The translations under genes and the position numbers were made by a program. Positions 6,353-13,711 of a stretch of DNA of 16,739 nt are shown here, piece by piece. Position 1 is the first letter of the stretch. Each line of letters opens with the position of its first letter. Source of the stretch: Bacillota bacterium. Its GTDB lineage: Bacteria > Bacillota > Desulfotomaculia > Desulfotomaculales > Desulfotomaculaceae. The stretch is taken from positions 1 through 16,739 of the forward strand of contig JAMCWI010000076.1 of NCBI GenBank assembly GCA_023481335.1, in the 5' to 3' direction. The notes under the pieces were generated by a model that saw nothing but the letters and a program-made list of their open reading frames with translations, did no database searches and was not told where the DNA came from.

Positions 6353-7528
6353 TTACTGCTCCTTTTTTATATCCACAAACTTCATCATAACGCCTTTGTC
6401 GGTGGAAAGGAAAATACTCCCGTCCTTCAACATAACGGGTGCCCGGGTAATGGCATCCTTTTCATCTTTGCCGGTGTCGATCATGATGCCGCCGTCTTTG
6501 TGTAAAGTCTGGCCGGTGGTTTTATCGATCTCTTTGTCCCAGATTAACCTGCCGGCAAAGCTGACACAAAAGAGCCTGCCATCGGTACTGCCTGCATAGA
6601 GGCGTTGTTTTTGATCGTCCACCGCCACACCGGATGCCGCATTGAGCAGCGGCAAATCCCAGCGCAGGGTGCCGTCTTTGATGTTGAGGGAAAACAATTT
6701 CTGTTTACCGCAGAAGAAAAGGGTGTTATCGGTCGAAAAAGTGATGCCGGTGAGGTCGTTGGCCTTTACGGAATAGACCCAGCGTTCCTTGCCGGTTTCC
6801 CGATCCAGGCATTGAATTTTAGCGGAAGTGTTACTTTCCAGCCGGGCGGGGTTGGTAACCACATATAAATGTCCGTCCGGCCCGAAGGTCATTCGGATAT
6901 TCAGAATGTCGCCCAATCCCTTGTGCCAGACCCGTTCCCCTTGGTGATCCATGGCTCGCAGGCTGTAACCTTCATCTTTGTTGCCGGTGCAGACATAAAC
7001 CACCTCTTGGTCGCCCATGGCGGCCACCACATTTTTCTCATCGGAATAACGCCACTTGAAATTCTTTTGGGGCTCCAAGGCATAAAAACCGTCGGCCACT
7101 CCCAGGTAGATCAGCCCTTGAGGTCCCGTGGCAACCACCCCGCTGCTTTTGCTTCCCTGGGGTTTGGGGTAGATGCGGTAAAGCCAGGTGACACTGCCGT
7201 TGGGCTTCATTTGCTGAATACCGTCCACCCCAGTGGCGTAAACCGTACCGTTGTCCACCAGCAACGGTTCGGTAATTTTACCGCCCAGATCCATTTTCCT
7301 CTCCCACAGTTTGGTCCCATTATGCAGGTCGTAACAAACAATTTTATTGCCCACCGGGCAGTAGAGCAGTCCGTTGTCCGTAATGGTGACATCGGCGGAT
7401 AGTTTCCCTGCTTTTAACTCCAGCCATTTCATCTGGCCATAGGGATAGACCGTATAGCCGGCTTCTGCCGGACTGACAATCATGATAAGGCAAAATGTTA
7501 TCAGTACAAACAAAGAAACAAGTCTCAT
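6353..7528 (-). CDS. Exported PQQ-type beta-propeller protein
   Basis: The 391-residue product has a signal peptide (hydrophobic core about 4-18, likely cleavage after AEA near 23). The rest is built of repeated PQQ/Trp-docking blades: segments ending in a hydrophobic strand plus G-x-x-x-W, such as NGTKLWERK, NGSVTWLYR, GERVWHKG, GKERWVYS, DGTLRWDL and GRLIWDKE. These make a BamB-like propeller. Such propellers usually act as protein-interaction or sensor modules, and no PQQ enzyme residues are evident. The start is ATG at 7526-7528, with AGGAGG seven to eight nt upstream. A TTG one codon earlier is too close to the ribosome site. It is first in a two-gene unit with the SLH protein, so both products probably work together at the cell surface. 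The function is unknown. Confidence 0.85.
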   Translation of the reverse strand: MRLVSLFVLITFCLIMIVSPAEAGYTVYPYGQMKWLELKAGKLSADVTITDNGLLYCPVGNKIVCYDLHNGTKLWERKMDLGGKITEPLLVDNGTVYATGVDGIQQMKPNGSVTWLYRIYPKPQGSKSSGVVATGPQGLIYLGVADGFYALEPQKNFKWRYSDEKNVVAAMGDQEVVYVCTGNKDEGYSLRAMDHQGERVWHKGLGDILNIRMTFGPDGHLYVVTNPARLESNTSAKIQCLDRETGKERWVYSVKANDLTGITFSTDNTLFFCGKQKLFSLNIKDGTLRWDLPLLNAASGVAVDDQKQRLYAGSTDGRLFCVSFAGRLIWDKEIDKTTGQTLHKDGGIMIDTGKDEKDAITRAPVMLKDGSIFLSTDKGVMMKFVDIKKEQ

Positions 7529-7556
7529 CAATAACCCTCCTGGCCAATACTTCTTG

Positions 7557-7562
7557 ATTATA
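7557..7562 (-). promoter_or_regulatory. Probable -10 element for the propeller/SLH operon
   Basis: A perfect TATAAT reads on the minus strand about 30 nt before the ATG. The hexamer 17 nt upstream (CCCCTG) does not resemble a -35, so the promoter may need an activator or use another sigma factor. Only the -10 is annotated. Confidence 0.45.
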
Positions 7563-7650
7563 GTTGAAAAAACCTTCCCCAGGGGTGCATTTTTACGATT
7601 CAGGCAAAAGGTGCTTATTGAGGTTATCGACCGGCAATAAGGCAGTCTTT

Positions 7651-7711
7651 AAATAAAAGGCTCTGTTATCGTTGATTGTTGATATTTTATCTTTAACAGA
7701 GCCAAATAAAA
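7651..7711. mobile_element. 45-bp mini inverted-repeat element with apparent 8-bp target duplication
   Basis: GGCTCTGTTA (7659-7668) and its exact complement TAACAGAGCC (7694-7703) bound a 25-nt AT-rich core. The pair is flanked on both outer sides by the identical octamer AAATAAAA (7651-7658 and 7704-7711). Perfect terminal inverted repeats plus an 8-bp direct repeat are the hallmark of a transposed element. It has no coding capacity, so it would be a MITE or deletion remnant. An alternative is a second terminator hairpin for ligA, since TTTTATTT follows it on the minus strand, and the octamer is low-complexity. Confidence 0.55.
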
Positions 7712-7735
7712 AATCCCCGGTTTTGTTGACCGGGG
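7704..7735 (-). terminator. Intrinsic terminator after ligA
   Basis: On the minus strand CCCCGGT (7729-7735), a 7-nt loop and ACCGGGG (7715-7721) form a GC-rich stem, followed by ATTTTTTATTT. It lies 7 nt beyond the ligA stop and ends the pcrA-amj-ligA transcript. Its T tract is also one copy of the octamer flanking the neighbouring mini-element. Confidence 0.93.
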
Positions 7736-7742
7736 AGGCAGG

Positions 7743-9755
7743 TTAATGGTTTTTGAGCAGTGCGATAAAATCTTCTTCCTGCAGGACGGCAACACCCAAC
7801 TGCCGGGCCTTTTCATATTTGGAGCCGGGGCTTTCTCCCACTACTACGTAGTCGGTTTTTTTGCTGACGCTGCCGGAAACTTTGCCGCCCAGCTTTTCAA
7901 TGGCTGCCTGGGCTTCCTGACGGGAAAACTGCTCCAGGGTGCCGGTTACCACAAAGGTTTTACCGGCCAGGGGTTGCGTGGCGGGGTCCGGCTGTACCTT
8001 TTCTTCCCGCATGTTGAGGCCGGCCCCGGCCAGTCGCTCAACCAGCCGTTGATTTTCCGGCCGGGAGAAATAATCCACCACGCTCTCGGCAATTTTCGGC
8101 CCGATCTCCGGGATACCTGTCAGCTCTTCCACCGTTGCTGCCATGATGGCCTGCAGGGAGCCAAATTGTTGGGCCAGGATTTTGGTTGCCCGCTCACCCA
8201 CATGGCGAATGCCCAGGCCGAACAGAAGCCGGGCCAGGGAGTTGTTTTTACTGGCCTCGATGGCGTCCAGCAGGTTTTGTGAGGAACGGGCGCCCATGCG
8301 CTCCAGCTTGATTAAATCTTCATAGCGCAAACTGTACAAATCAGCCGGGTCTTTAACCAGGCCTGCCTTGATCAGCTGGGTGACGATGCTTTCTCCCAGG
8401 CCCAGGATGTCCATAGCCCCCCGGGAAACGAAATGTATAACCCCCTCCCGGGAAATGGCCGGGCAGTTCTGGTTGGTGCAGCGGTGGGCCGCCTCTCCCG
8501 GTATCCGCACCACCGGGGCATCACACTCGGGGCATGTGCCGGGCATGGTAAAGACTTTTTCTGCACCGGTTCGCTGCTCCGGAAAGACCTGCACCACTTC
8601 CGGGATAATATCCCCGGCCTTTTGTACCAGGGCCTTGTCCCCGATGCGAATGTCTTTATGAAGGATGATATCCTCATTATGTAAAGTAGCTTTGCTCACT
8701 GTGGTGCCCGCCAACTGCACCGGTTCCAGGATGGCGGTGGGGGTCAGCACCCCCGTACGTCCTACGCGCAGAATAATGTCCTTGATGGTGCTCACAGCCT
8801 GCTCCGCCGGAAATTTATAAGCAATGGCCCAGCGGGGGCTTTTCAGGGTGGCCCCCAGCCGCCGCTGCTGATCCAGGGAGTTGACTTTAATCACCAGACC
8901 GTCAATGGCGTAGGGCAGGTCAAAACGTTGATCCTGCCATTTTTCACAGTACTCGATAACCTGGCCGATATCCTGACAAACCTTGTACTGCTGGTTCACC
9001 CGGCATCCCAGCCGCTTCAGCCAGGCCAGACCTGCGGCATGGCTGCCGGGGTCGAAGCCCTCCAGATGGCCGATGGCATACATATAAATACTAAGATTGC
9101 GGGAGGCGGTCACCCTGGGGTCCAGCTGCCTCAAGCTGCCTGCCGCCGCATTGCGGGGGTTGGCAAAAAGCTGTTCTCCGGCCTCTTCCCTGGCCTCATT
9201 GAGGCGGGCAAAGGAATCCTTTGGCATATAGGCTTCCCCCCGCACCTCAACGAAAGGAACCGCCTCCTTTAAACGCAGGGGAATGGCCTTGACGGTACGC
9301 AAATTGCCGGTAATGTCCTCGCCGTATTCGCCGTCTCCCCGGGTGGCTCCCCTTACCAGCAGTCCGTTCTCGTACCAGAGGGAAACGGCCAACCCGTCAA
9401 TCTTCAGTTCCACCACATACTCTACTGCTTCGCCGGGCAAATTGGTCCGTACCCGGCGGTCGAATTCCCTTAAATCACCCTCACCGAAGGCGTTACCCAG
9501 GCTCAGCATGGGAAGCCGGTGGGCAACGGCCTGAAAACCCTGCTGCACCTGTCCTCCCACCCGCTGGGTGGGGGAATCCGGTGTCACAATTTCCGGGTGA
9601 GCCGCCTCCAACTGCACCAATTCCTGCATCAGCCGGTCGTATTGGGCATCGGTGAGGCTGGGTTTATCCAATACATAATAAAGGTGATTATGTTGTTCAA
9701 TCTCCCGGCGCAGTTCTTCCACCCTGGCCGTCATTTCCGTGGTCATCTCCGACAC
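7743..9755 (-). CDS. ligA: NAD-dependent DNA ligase
   Basis: LigA seals nicks in replication and repair using NAD+. With the start chosen here the product has 670 residues, the usual size. In order there are: the Ia NAD-binding domain (HNHLYYVLDKPSLTDAQYD), the adenylation domain with catalytic Lys118 in VELKIDGLA, an OB fold, a four-Cys zinc finger (Cys408, 411, 426, 431), helix-hairpin-helix repeats (GLGIRHVGERAT, IPEIGPKIAES) and a C-terminal BRCT domain (about 595-670, GKTFVVTGTLEQFSR). I start it at GTG (9753-9755), 7 nt after AGGAGG. The frame stays open to a TTG at 9776, but that would place the ribosome site inside the gene. It is the last gene of pcrA-amj-ligA and is followed by a strong terminator. 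Confidence 0.97.
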   Translation of the reverse strand: MSEMTTEMTARVEELRREIEQHNHLYYVLDKPSLTDAQYDRLMQELVQLEAAHPEIVTPDSPTQRVGGQVQQGFQAVAHRLPMLSLGNAFGEGDLREFDRRVRTNLPGEAVEYVVELKIDGLAVSLWYENGLLVRGATRGDGEYGEDITGNLRTVKAIPLRLKEAVPFVEVRGEAYMPKDSFARLNEAREEAGEQLFANPRNAAAGSLRQLDPRVTASRNLSIYMYAIGHLEGFDPGSHAAGLAWLKRLGCRVNQQYKVCQDIGQVIEYCEKWQDQRFDLPYAIDGLVIKVNSLDQQRRLGATLKSPRWAIAYKFPAEQAVSTIKDIILRVGRTGVLTPTAILEPVQLAGTTVSKATLHNEDIILHKDIRIGDKALVQKAGDIIPEVVQVFPEQRTGAEKVFTMPGTCPECDAPVVRIPGEAAHRCTNQNCPAISREGVIHFVSRGAMDILGLGESIVTQLIKAGLVKDPADLYSLRYEDLIKLERMGARSSQNLLDAIEASKNNSLARLLFGLGIRHVGERATKILAQQFGSLQAIMAATVEELTGIPEIGPKIAESVVDYFSRPENQRLVERLAGAGLNMREEKVQPDPATQPLAGKTFVVTGTLEQFSRQEAQAAIEKLGGKVSGSVSKKTDYVVVGESPGSKYEKARQLGVAVLQEEDFIALLKNH

Positions 9756-9762
9756 AATATTC

Positions 9763-9768
9763 CCTCCT
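9763..9768 (-). promoter_or_regulatory. Ribosome binding site that fixes the ligA start
   Basis: A perfect AGGAGG on the minus strand ends 7 nt before the GTG at 9753-9755. It lies within a longer open frame beginning with TTG at 9776, so it decides for the shorter LigA. Confidence 0.85.
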
Positions 9769-9774
9769 GCTCCC

Positions 9775-9806
9775 AATTCAAGTGGGGACGGTTCTTGACT
9801 TGAATT
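9775..9806. repeat. Palindromic repeat in the amj-ligA gap
   Basis: AATTCAAGT (9775-9783) and its exact complement ACTTGAATT (9798-9806) enclose the 14-nt loop GGGGACGGTTCTTG. It fills most of the 56-nt gap between the flippase gene and ligA. There is no T run after it, so it is not a normal terminator. The loop sequence resembles the GGGGACGGTTCTT cores I recall from REP-like intergenic repeats associated with IS200-type transposases. That link is from memory and unverified. Confidence 0.65.
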
Positions 9807-9811
9807 CTCTG

Positions 9812-10690
9812 CTAAAAGCCGCCCCTGGCAATAATTTCTGCCACGTATTTTATGATTAAAGCCGCCGGTATAAAGAAAAGCTGTGCCAGTATGGTTCCCA
9901 GTAAGCGGGTAAGGGCTAGATAGAAAGACATTTGCTTAATATCCTTTTCCGGTCTTTCCCCCCGCAGGGCCTGGTCGGTAATGCTTGCGGCAGTTGGATC
10001 CACCACGGTGGCAAATAATAAGGTGGCAATGCCGTTGATAATGCCGGAGAGAAATGCTACCGTGGTACGAAATTCGGGAAATAACGCACAGGCATAGACC
10101 GCCGAAAGAACTGAGGTGGTAAAAATGCCGGTGATAATGATATTTAAGACGAGAAATTTTCTGGGGATGGTTAGCTTCTCCGAAATGGCCTGTTTAAAAA
10201 ACTGCCGGTTGGGAATGCGCACTGCGGATTTCGCCATCCGGGCCACCTTGAACGGTGAGAAAAATACCATGCCGATCATTTTGGGTACCGATTTCACCTG
10301 TAAAAAGACGTCTATTCCTTTAATGAAAAAGGTAATAAATGTGGGGATAAAGATCGCTCCCACCAGCGTACCCACTGTGGCTCCCAGTATGATGGTACGG
10401 ATTTGGTGATCCAAAACCACCAGTTCCTGCTGATAAACAGGGCTGTTTAGCAGGTTCACAGCGGAACCGGCTGCCTGCATGCCCCGATCAATGGCCAGGT
10501 CGATGATGGAACCCAGCAAGGGAGCCTGCAGCATGTTGGCTGTCTGGGCCACTAAAAAGATGACATTAAACAGGGAATAAGCCGTGGCCAGGCGCTTGGT
10601 TATGACTCCCGCCGGCCGAACTGCATAAATCAACGTATTAATCAAATGTATGATGGCGGTTAAAACCACCACTGCCATTAAGCGGTCCAT
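9812..10690 (-). CDS. amj: Amj-family lipid II flippase (DUF2837)
   Basis: The 292-residue product is a multi-pass membrane protein (about six hydrophobic segments, near 4-24, 38-56, 98-125, 182-203, 208-236 and 255-285). Its N-terminal part (IHLINTLIYAVRPAGV, KRLATAYSLFNVIFL, QTANMLQAPLLG) matches what I know of Bacillus subtilis Amj/YdaH, the alternate to MurJ that flips lipid II across the membrane for peptidoglycan synthesis. In B. subtilis amj is induced by envelope stress. Here it is co-transcribed with DNA repair genes, 29 nt after pcrA. The start is well supported by GGAGG 6 nt before ATG. Its stop lies just before a palindromic repeat. Identification is by remembered family resemblance, so a related DUF2837 member is possible. 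Confidence 0.82.
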   Translation of the reverse strand: MDRLMAVVVLTAIIHLINTLIYAVRPAGVITKRLATAYSLFNVIFLVAQTANMLQAPLLGSIIDLAIDRGMQAAGSAVNLLNSPVYQQELVVLDHQIRTIILGATVGTLVGAIFIPTFITFFIKGIDVFLQVKSVPKMIGMVFFSPFKVARMAKSAVRIPNRQFFKQAISEKLTIPRKFLVLNIIITGIFTTSVLSAVYACALFPEFRTTVAFLSGIINGIATLLFATVVDPTAASITDQALRGERPEKDIKQMSFYLALTRLLGTILAQLFFIPAALIIKYVAEIIARGGF

Positions 10691-10719
10691 TTTCTTCCTC
10701 CGCCATTAGTGTTGCCAGT

Positions 10720-12882
10720 TTATACCTTTTCTAGTGGTGCGAACTGGGCGATCAGGGTTTTTAAGCCCTGCTCCGGGAAAGCTACGGTGAGTTCGGCATC
10801 GCCGCCCTCTCCCTTCACCTTAACGATGACCCCTTCCCCCCATTTGCGGTGGCGTACCCTGTCGCCCAGCAGGAATGTGCCGGGGGCTGCCGCAGGTTGG
10901 GCACCCAGGGTGGGCTTGCCGGTTAGTCCCACACCGGAAGCCACTGGTTTCTTGGAGGGTCTATGATCGTTGGTCAGCTCCGCCGGAATCTCATCCAAAA
11001 ACCTGGATTTGGGGTTCATGTTGGTGCGGCCAAAGAGTGTCCTTTCCCAGCAATGGGTTAAATGAAGCTCCTCCTCTGCCCGGGTAATCCCCACATAGGC
11101 CAGGCGGCGTTCCTCTTCCAATTCCTCTTGATCGTACAGCGCCCGGCTGTGGGGGAAGACCCCCTCCTCCATGCCGGTTAAAAATACCACCGGGAACTCC
11201 AATCCTTTGGCGCTATGAAGGGTCATCAGCACCACCTGGTCCGCTGATGGGTCATGCCTGTCCAGGTCAGTGACCAGGGAAATGGTGGAGAGGAAATCCT
11301 CGAGACCTGCTTCCTCAGCTTGCTGCTTGTCAAACTCCTTGGTGACCGAAAGAAATTCCTGCAGGTTCTCCAGCCGGGTTCTGGCTTCCACGGTGTCCTC
11401 CGCCTCCAATTCCGCCCGGTAGCCGGTTCGGCTGAGGACCTCCTCGGTAATTTCCGTCACGGAAAGAAATTCCGCTTGCTTTCTTAGGCTCTCTATGAGA
11501 TCTGCCAGCAGACTGCACTGCTTGCGGGCTTTGGCCGGAATGCCCGGTATGTCCTCCGCCATGGATAAGGTCTCTAATAGGCTGCGGTCCTGCTCCAGGG
11601 CAAAGTTTGTAATTTTTTCCAAGGAAGCGGCTCCGATGCCCCGTTTGGGAACATTGATAATGCGGAACAGGCTCTGGCCGTCCGCCGGGTTGACAATGAC
11701 CCTCAGGTAAGCCAGCAGGTCTTTGATTTCCTTGCGGTCATAGAACTTCAGTCCGCCAAAAATGGTATAAGGGATGCCCAGGCGCAGGAAAACTTCTTCA
11801 AAAACCCGTGATTGCGCGTGGGTCCGGTAGAGAACCACCATTTCACGGTACTTTCGATTGCGGGAAAAGCGCAGGTCCTTAATCTTGTCTGCCAAATAGT
11901 GGGCCTCAAACCGCTCGCTTTCCGCCCGGTAAACATGAATGAGCGGCCCGTTCCCTTTGGCGGTCCAGAGTTTCATGTCCTTGGCTTCCATGTTGTTCTT
12001 AATGACGGCGTTGGCCGCCTCCAGAATGTTGCCGGTGGAACGGTAGTTTTGTTCCAGCTTCACCACTTTGGCCTCGGGGTAATCCCGCTCAAAACTCAAA
12101 ATATTATTGATATCCGCGCCCCGCCACTTGTAAATGGATTGGTTGGGATCCCCCACCACGCAGATGTTGCGGTGACGTTCCGCCAGCATGGTGACGAGGA
12201 CGTACTGAGTATGGTTGGTGTCCTGGTACTCATCCACCAGGATGTATTTAAACTTGGTCTGGTAGAACCCCAGCACATGGGGGTTTTCCTTAAACAACCG
12301 CACCGTGAGCATTAGTAAATCATCAAAGTCCACGGCATTGTTTTTAAACAGCTTATCCTGGTACAACCGGTAAACCCGCCCGGCCACCTGTTCGAAGTAG
12401 TCAAAGGCCTGCCGCTCATACTGGTCCGGTGTCATGAGTTTATTCTTGGCCCCGGAAATGACCCCCAGCTGGTTCTGGCCGTGAAACCGCTTTTCATCAA
12501 TCTCCAGTTCCTTCAGGCATTCCTTGATTAAGGTTTGCTGGTCGGCATCATCGTAAATAGAGAAGTTGGAGCCGTAACCCAGGGCTTGGATTTCCCTTCT
12601 AAGAATGCGCAGGCAGGCGCTGTGGAAGGTGGTGACCCACAGGTCTTTGGCCGCTTCCGGCACCAGGTTTTCCACCCTGTTTCTCATCTCTGCCGCCGCT
12701 TTATTGGTAAAGGTGATGGCCAGTATGTTATAAGGAGGAACCCCCTGGCTCAGGATTTTGGCAATCCGGTGGGTTAACACCCGGGTTTTACCTGAGCCTG
12801 CCCCGGCCAGAACCAGCAGGGGGCCTTCGGTATGCTGCACCGCCTCTGCCTGGGCGGGATTAAGATTCGCTAAAATGTCCAT
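10720..12882 (-). CDS. pcrA: ATP-dependent DNA helicase PcrA
   Basis: PcrA is the Gram-positive UvrD-type SF1A 3'-5' helicase, used in nucleotide excision repair, plasmid replication, and clearing RecA and RNA polymerase from DNA. The 720-residue product has normal length. Visible motifs are Q-motif LNPAQAEAVQH (7-17), Walker A AGAGSGKT (26-33, Lys32), ITFTNKAA (56-63), DEYQDT motif II (217-222), VGDPNQSIYKWRGAD motif III, QNYRS motif IV, LMTLHSAKGLEF motif V and VGITRAEEEL motif VI. A C-terminal Tudor-like module (about 669-717, LGDRVRHRKWGEGVI) corresponds to the part that binds RNA polymerase in this family. The ATG start is preceded by GGAGG. It is first in pcrA-amj-ligA. No pcrB lies upstream in this window. 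Confidence 0.97.
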   Translation of the reverse strand: MDILANLNPAQAEAVQHTEGPLLVLAGAGSGKTRVLTHRIAKILSQGVPPYNILAITFTNKAAAEMRNRVENLVPEAAKDLWVTTFHSACLRILRREIQALGYGSNFSIYDDADQQTLIKECLKELEIDEKRFHGQNQLGVISGAKNKLMTPDQYERQAFDYFEQVAGRVYRLYQDKLFKNNAVDFDDLLMLTVRLFKENPHVLGFYQTKFKYILVDEYQDTNHTQYVLVTMLAERHRNICVVGDPNQSIYKWRGADINNILSFERDYPEAKVVKLEQNYRSTGNILEAANAVIKNNMEAKDMKLWTAKGNGPLIHVYRAESERFEAHYLADKIKDLRFSRNRKYREMVVLYRTHAQSRVFEEVFLRLGIPYTIFGGLKFYDRKEIKDLLAYLRVIVNPADGQSLFRIINVPKRGIGAASLEKITNFALEQDRSLLETLSMAEDIPGIPAKARKQCSLLADLIESLRKQAEFLSVTEITEEVLSRTGYRAELEAEDTVEARTRLENLQEFLSVTKEFDKQQAEEAGLEDFLSTISLVTDLDRHDPSADQVVLMTLHSAKGLEFPVVFLTGMEEGVFPHSRALYDQEELEEERRLAYVGITRAEEELHLTHCWERTLFGRTNMNPKSRFLDEIPAELTNDHRPSKKPVASGVGLTGKPTLGAQPAAAPGTFLLGDRVRHRKWGEGVIVKVKGEGGDAELTVAFPEQGLKTLIAQFAPLEKV

Positions 12883-12921
12883 AATTTCCTCCGTTTGGAA
12901 AAATATAAGAAAACACCCTAC

Positions 12922-12930
12922 ATTATATCA
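12922..12930 (-). promoter_or_regulatory. Extended -10 promoter for pcrA-amj-ligA
   Basis: The minus strand reads TGATATAAT: a perfect -10 (12922-12927) with an extended TG one base upstream. The -35 region is only T-rich, with no TTGACA-like hexamer, which the extended -10 can compensate. Transcription would begin near 12915, about 30 nt before the pcrA start. Confidence 0.6.
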
Positions 12931-12985
12931 TATATTCGGGGTAAAAAATAAAAAAGAGAAACCTATGTAGGCAGTAAATGTAAAC

Positions 12986-13007
12986 GGGAGGACTTTATTG
13001 TCCTCCC
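12986..13007 (-). terminator. Intrinsic terminator after the his operon
   Basis: On the minus strand a perfect 8-bp stem GGGAGGAC/GTCCTCCC (arms 13000-13007 and 12986-12993) with a 6-nt loop lies 14 nt after the hisIE stop. The following GTTTACATTTACT is only moderately T-rich, so termination may be partial and some read-through into pcrA is possible. Confidence 0.7.
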
Positions 13008-13021
13008 CCCAAACTTGGTTG

Positions 13022-13711
13022 CTATTTTCTTCTTTTAGCCAACTGCTGATAAATTTCCTCAACGGCGACCCCCTGGTTGGCCAGCAGCACCAGCAGGTGG
13101 TAAATGAGGTCGGCGGACTCGTAAACCAGTTCTTCCTTGCTGTTCTTGGCCCCGATAATCACCTCGGCGCATTCTTCTCCCACCTTTTTGCATATCTTAT
13201 CGATCCCTTTGTCAAAAAGATAAGTGGTGTAGGAGCCTTCGAGCCTTTCTGCCTTGCGGCTGAGGATTACCTGATACAGCTCATCAATAACGGCAGGTCC
13301 GGCGGAAACCTCGGCCTGGGACACCTGTCCGTATACATTGGAGGGGTCAAACTGCTTTTCCCCCTCAACCACCACCGAACCGTCCTGCTGCACCTTATTA
13401 TGAAAACAGGAACGATAGCCCTCGTGGCAGGCAGCACCGCCCACCTGTTCCGCCAACACCAGCAGGGTGTCCGCATCGCAGTCATAGTAAAAACCCTTCA
13501 CCCTTTGAACATGGCCGGAGGTTTCACCCTTCTTCCACATTTTCTGCCTGCTGCGGCTGTAAAACCAGGCTTCTCCGGTGCCAAGGGTCTTCTTCACCGC
13601 CTCCCGGTTCATCCAGGCCATCATCAAAACTTCATTCGTACTAACATCCTGAACAATGGCGGGGATCAACCCCGCTTCGTTAAACTTGAGCGTCTCTATG
13701 TTAAACTGCAT
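13022..13711 (-). CDS. hisIE: Bifunctional phosphoribosyl-AMP cyclohydrolase / phosphoribosyl-ATP pyrophosphatase
   Basis: This fused enzyme does the second and third steps of histidine synthesis in the cytosol: HisE splits phosphoribosyl-ATP to phosphoribosyl-AMP, and HisI opens its purine ring. The HisI part (about 1-108) shows the metal ligands DCDAD at 77-81 and the zinc Cys78, Cys95 and Cys102 (GGAACHEGYRSCFHN). The HisE part (about 140-226) shows KKVGEECAEVIIGAKN and SADLIYHLLVLL. The 229-residue length is usual for the fusion. The ATG is preceded by GGGAG 7-8 nt upstream, which lies inside the extended 3' end of hisF; the two genes overlap by 16 nt. It is the last gene of the his operon here. 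Confidence 0.97.
   Translation of the reverse strand: MQFNIETLKFNEAGLIPAIVQDVSTNEVLMMAWMNREAVKKTLGTGEAWFYSRSRQKMWKKGETSGHVQRVKGFYYDCDADTLLVLAEQVGGAACHEGYRSCFHNKVQQDGSVVVEGEKQFDPSNVYGQVSQAEVSAGPAVIDELYQVILSRKAERLEGSYTTYLFDKGIDKICKKVGEECAEVIIGAKNSKEELVYESADLIYHLLVLLANQGVAVEEIYQQLAKRRK

Noticed and set aside
9756..9776. Longer LigA starting at TTG 9776
   Set aside because: The AGGAGG at 9763-9768 would be inside the gene, and the GTG at 9755 has ideal spacing and gives the normal family length.
9775..9806. Terminator after the flippase gene
   Set aside because: The hairpin is not followed by a T run on either strand, and the next sequence is the ligA ribosome site.
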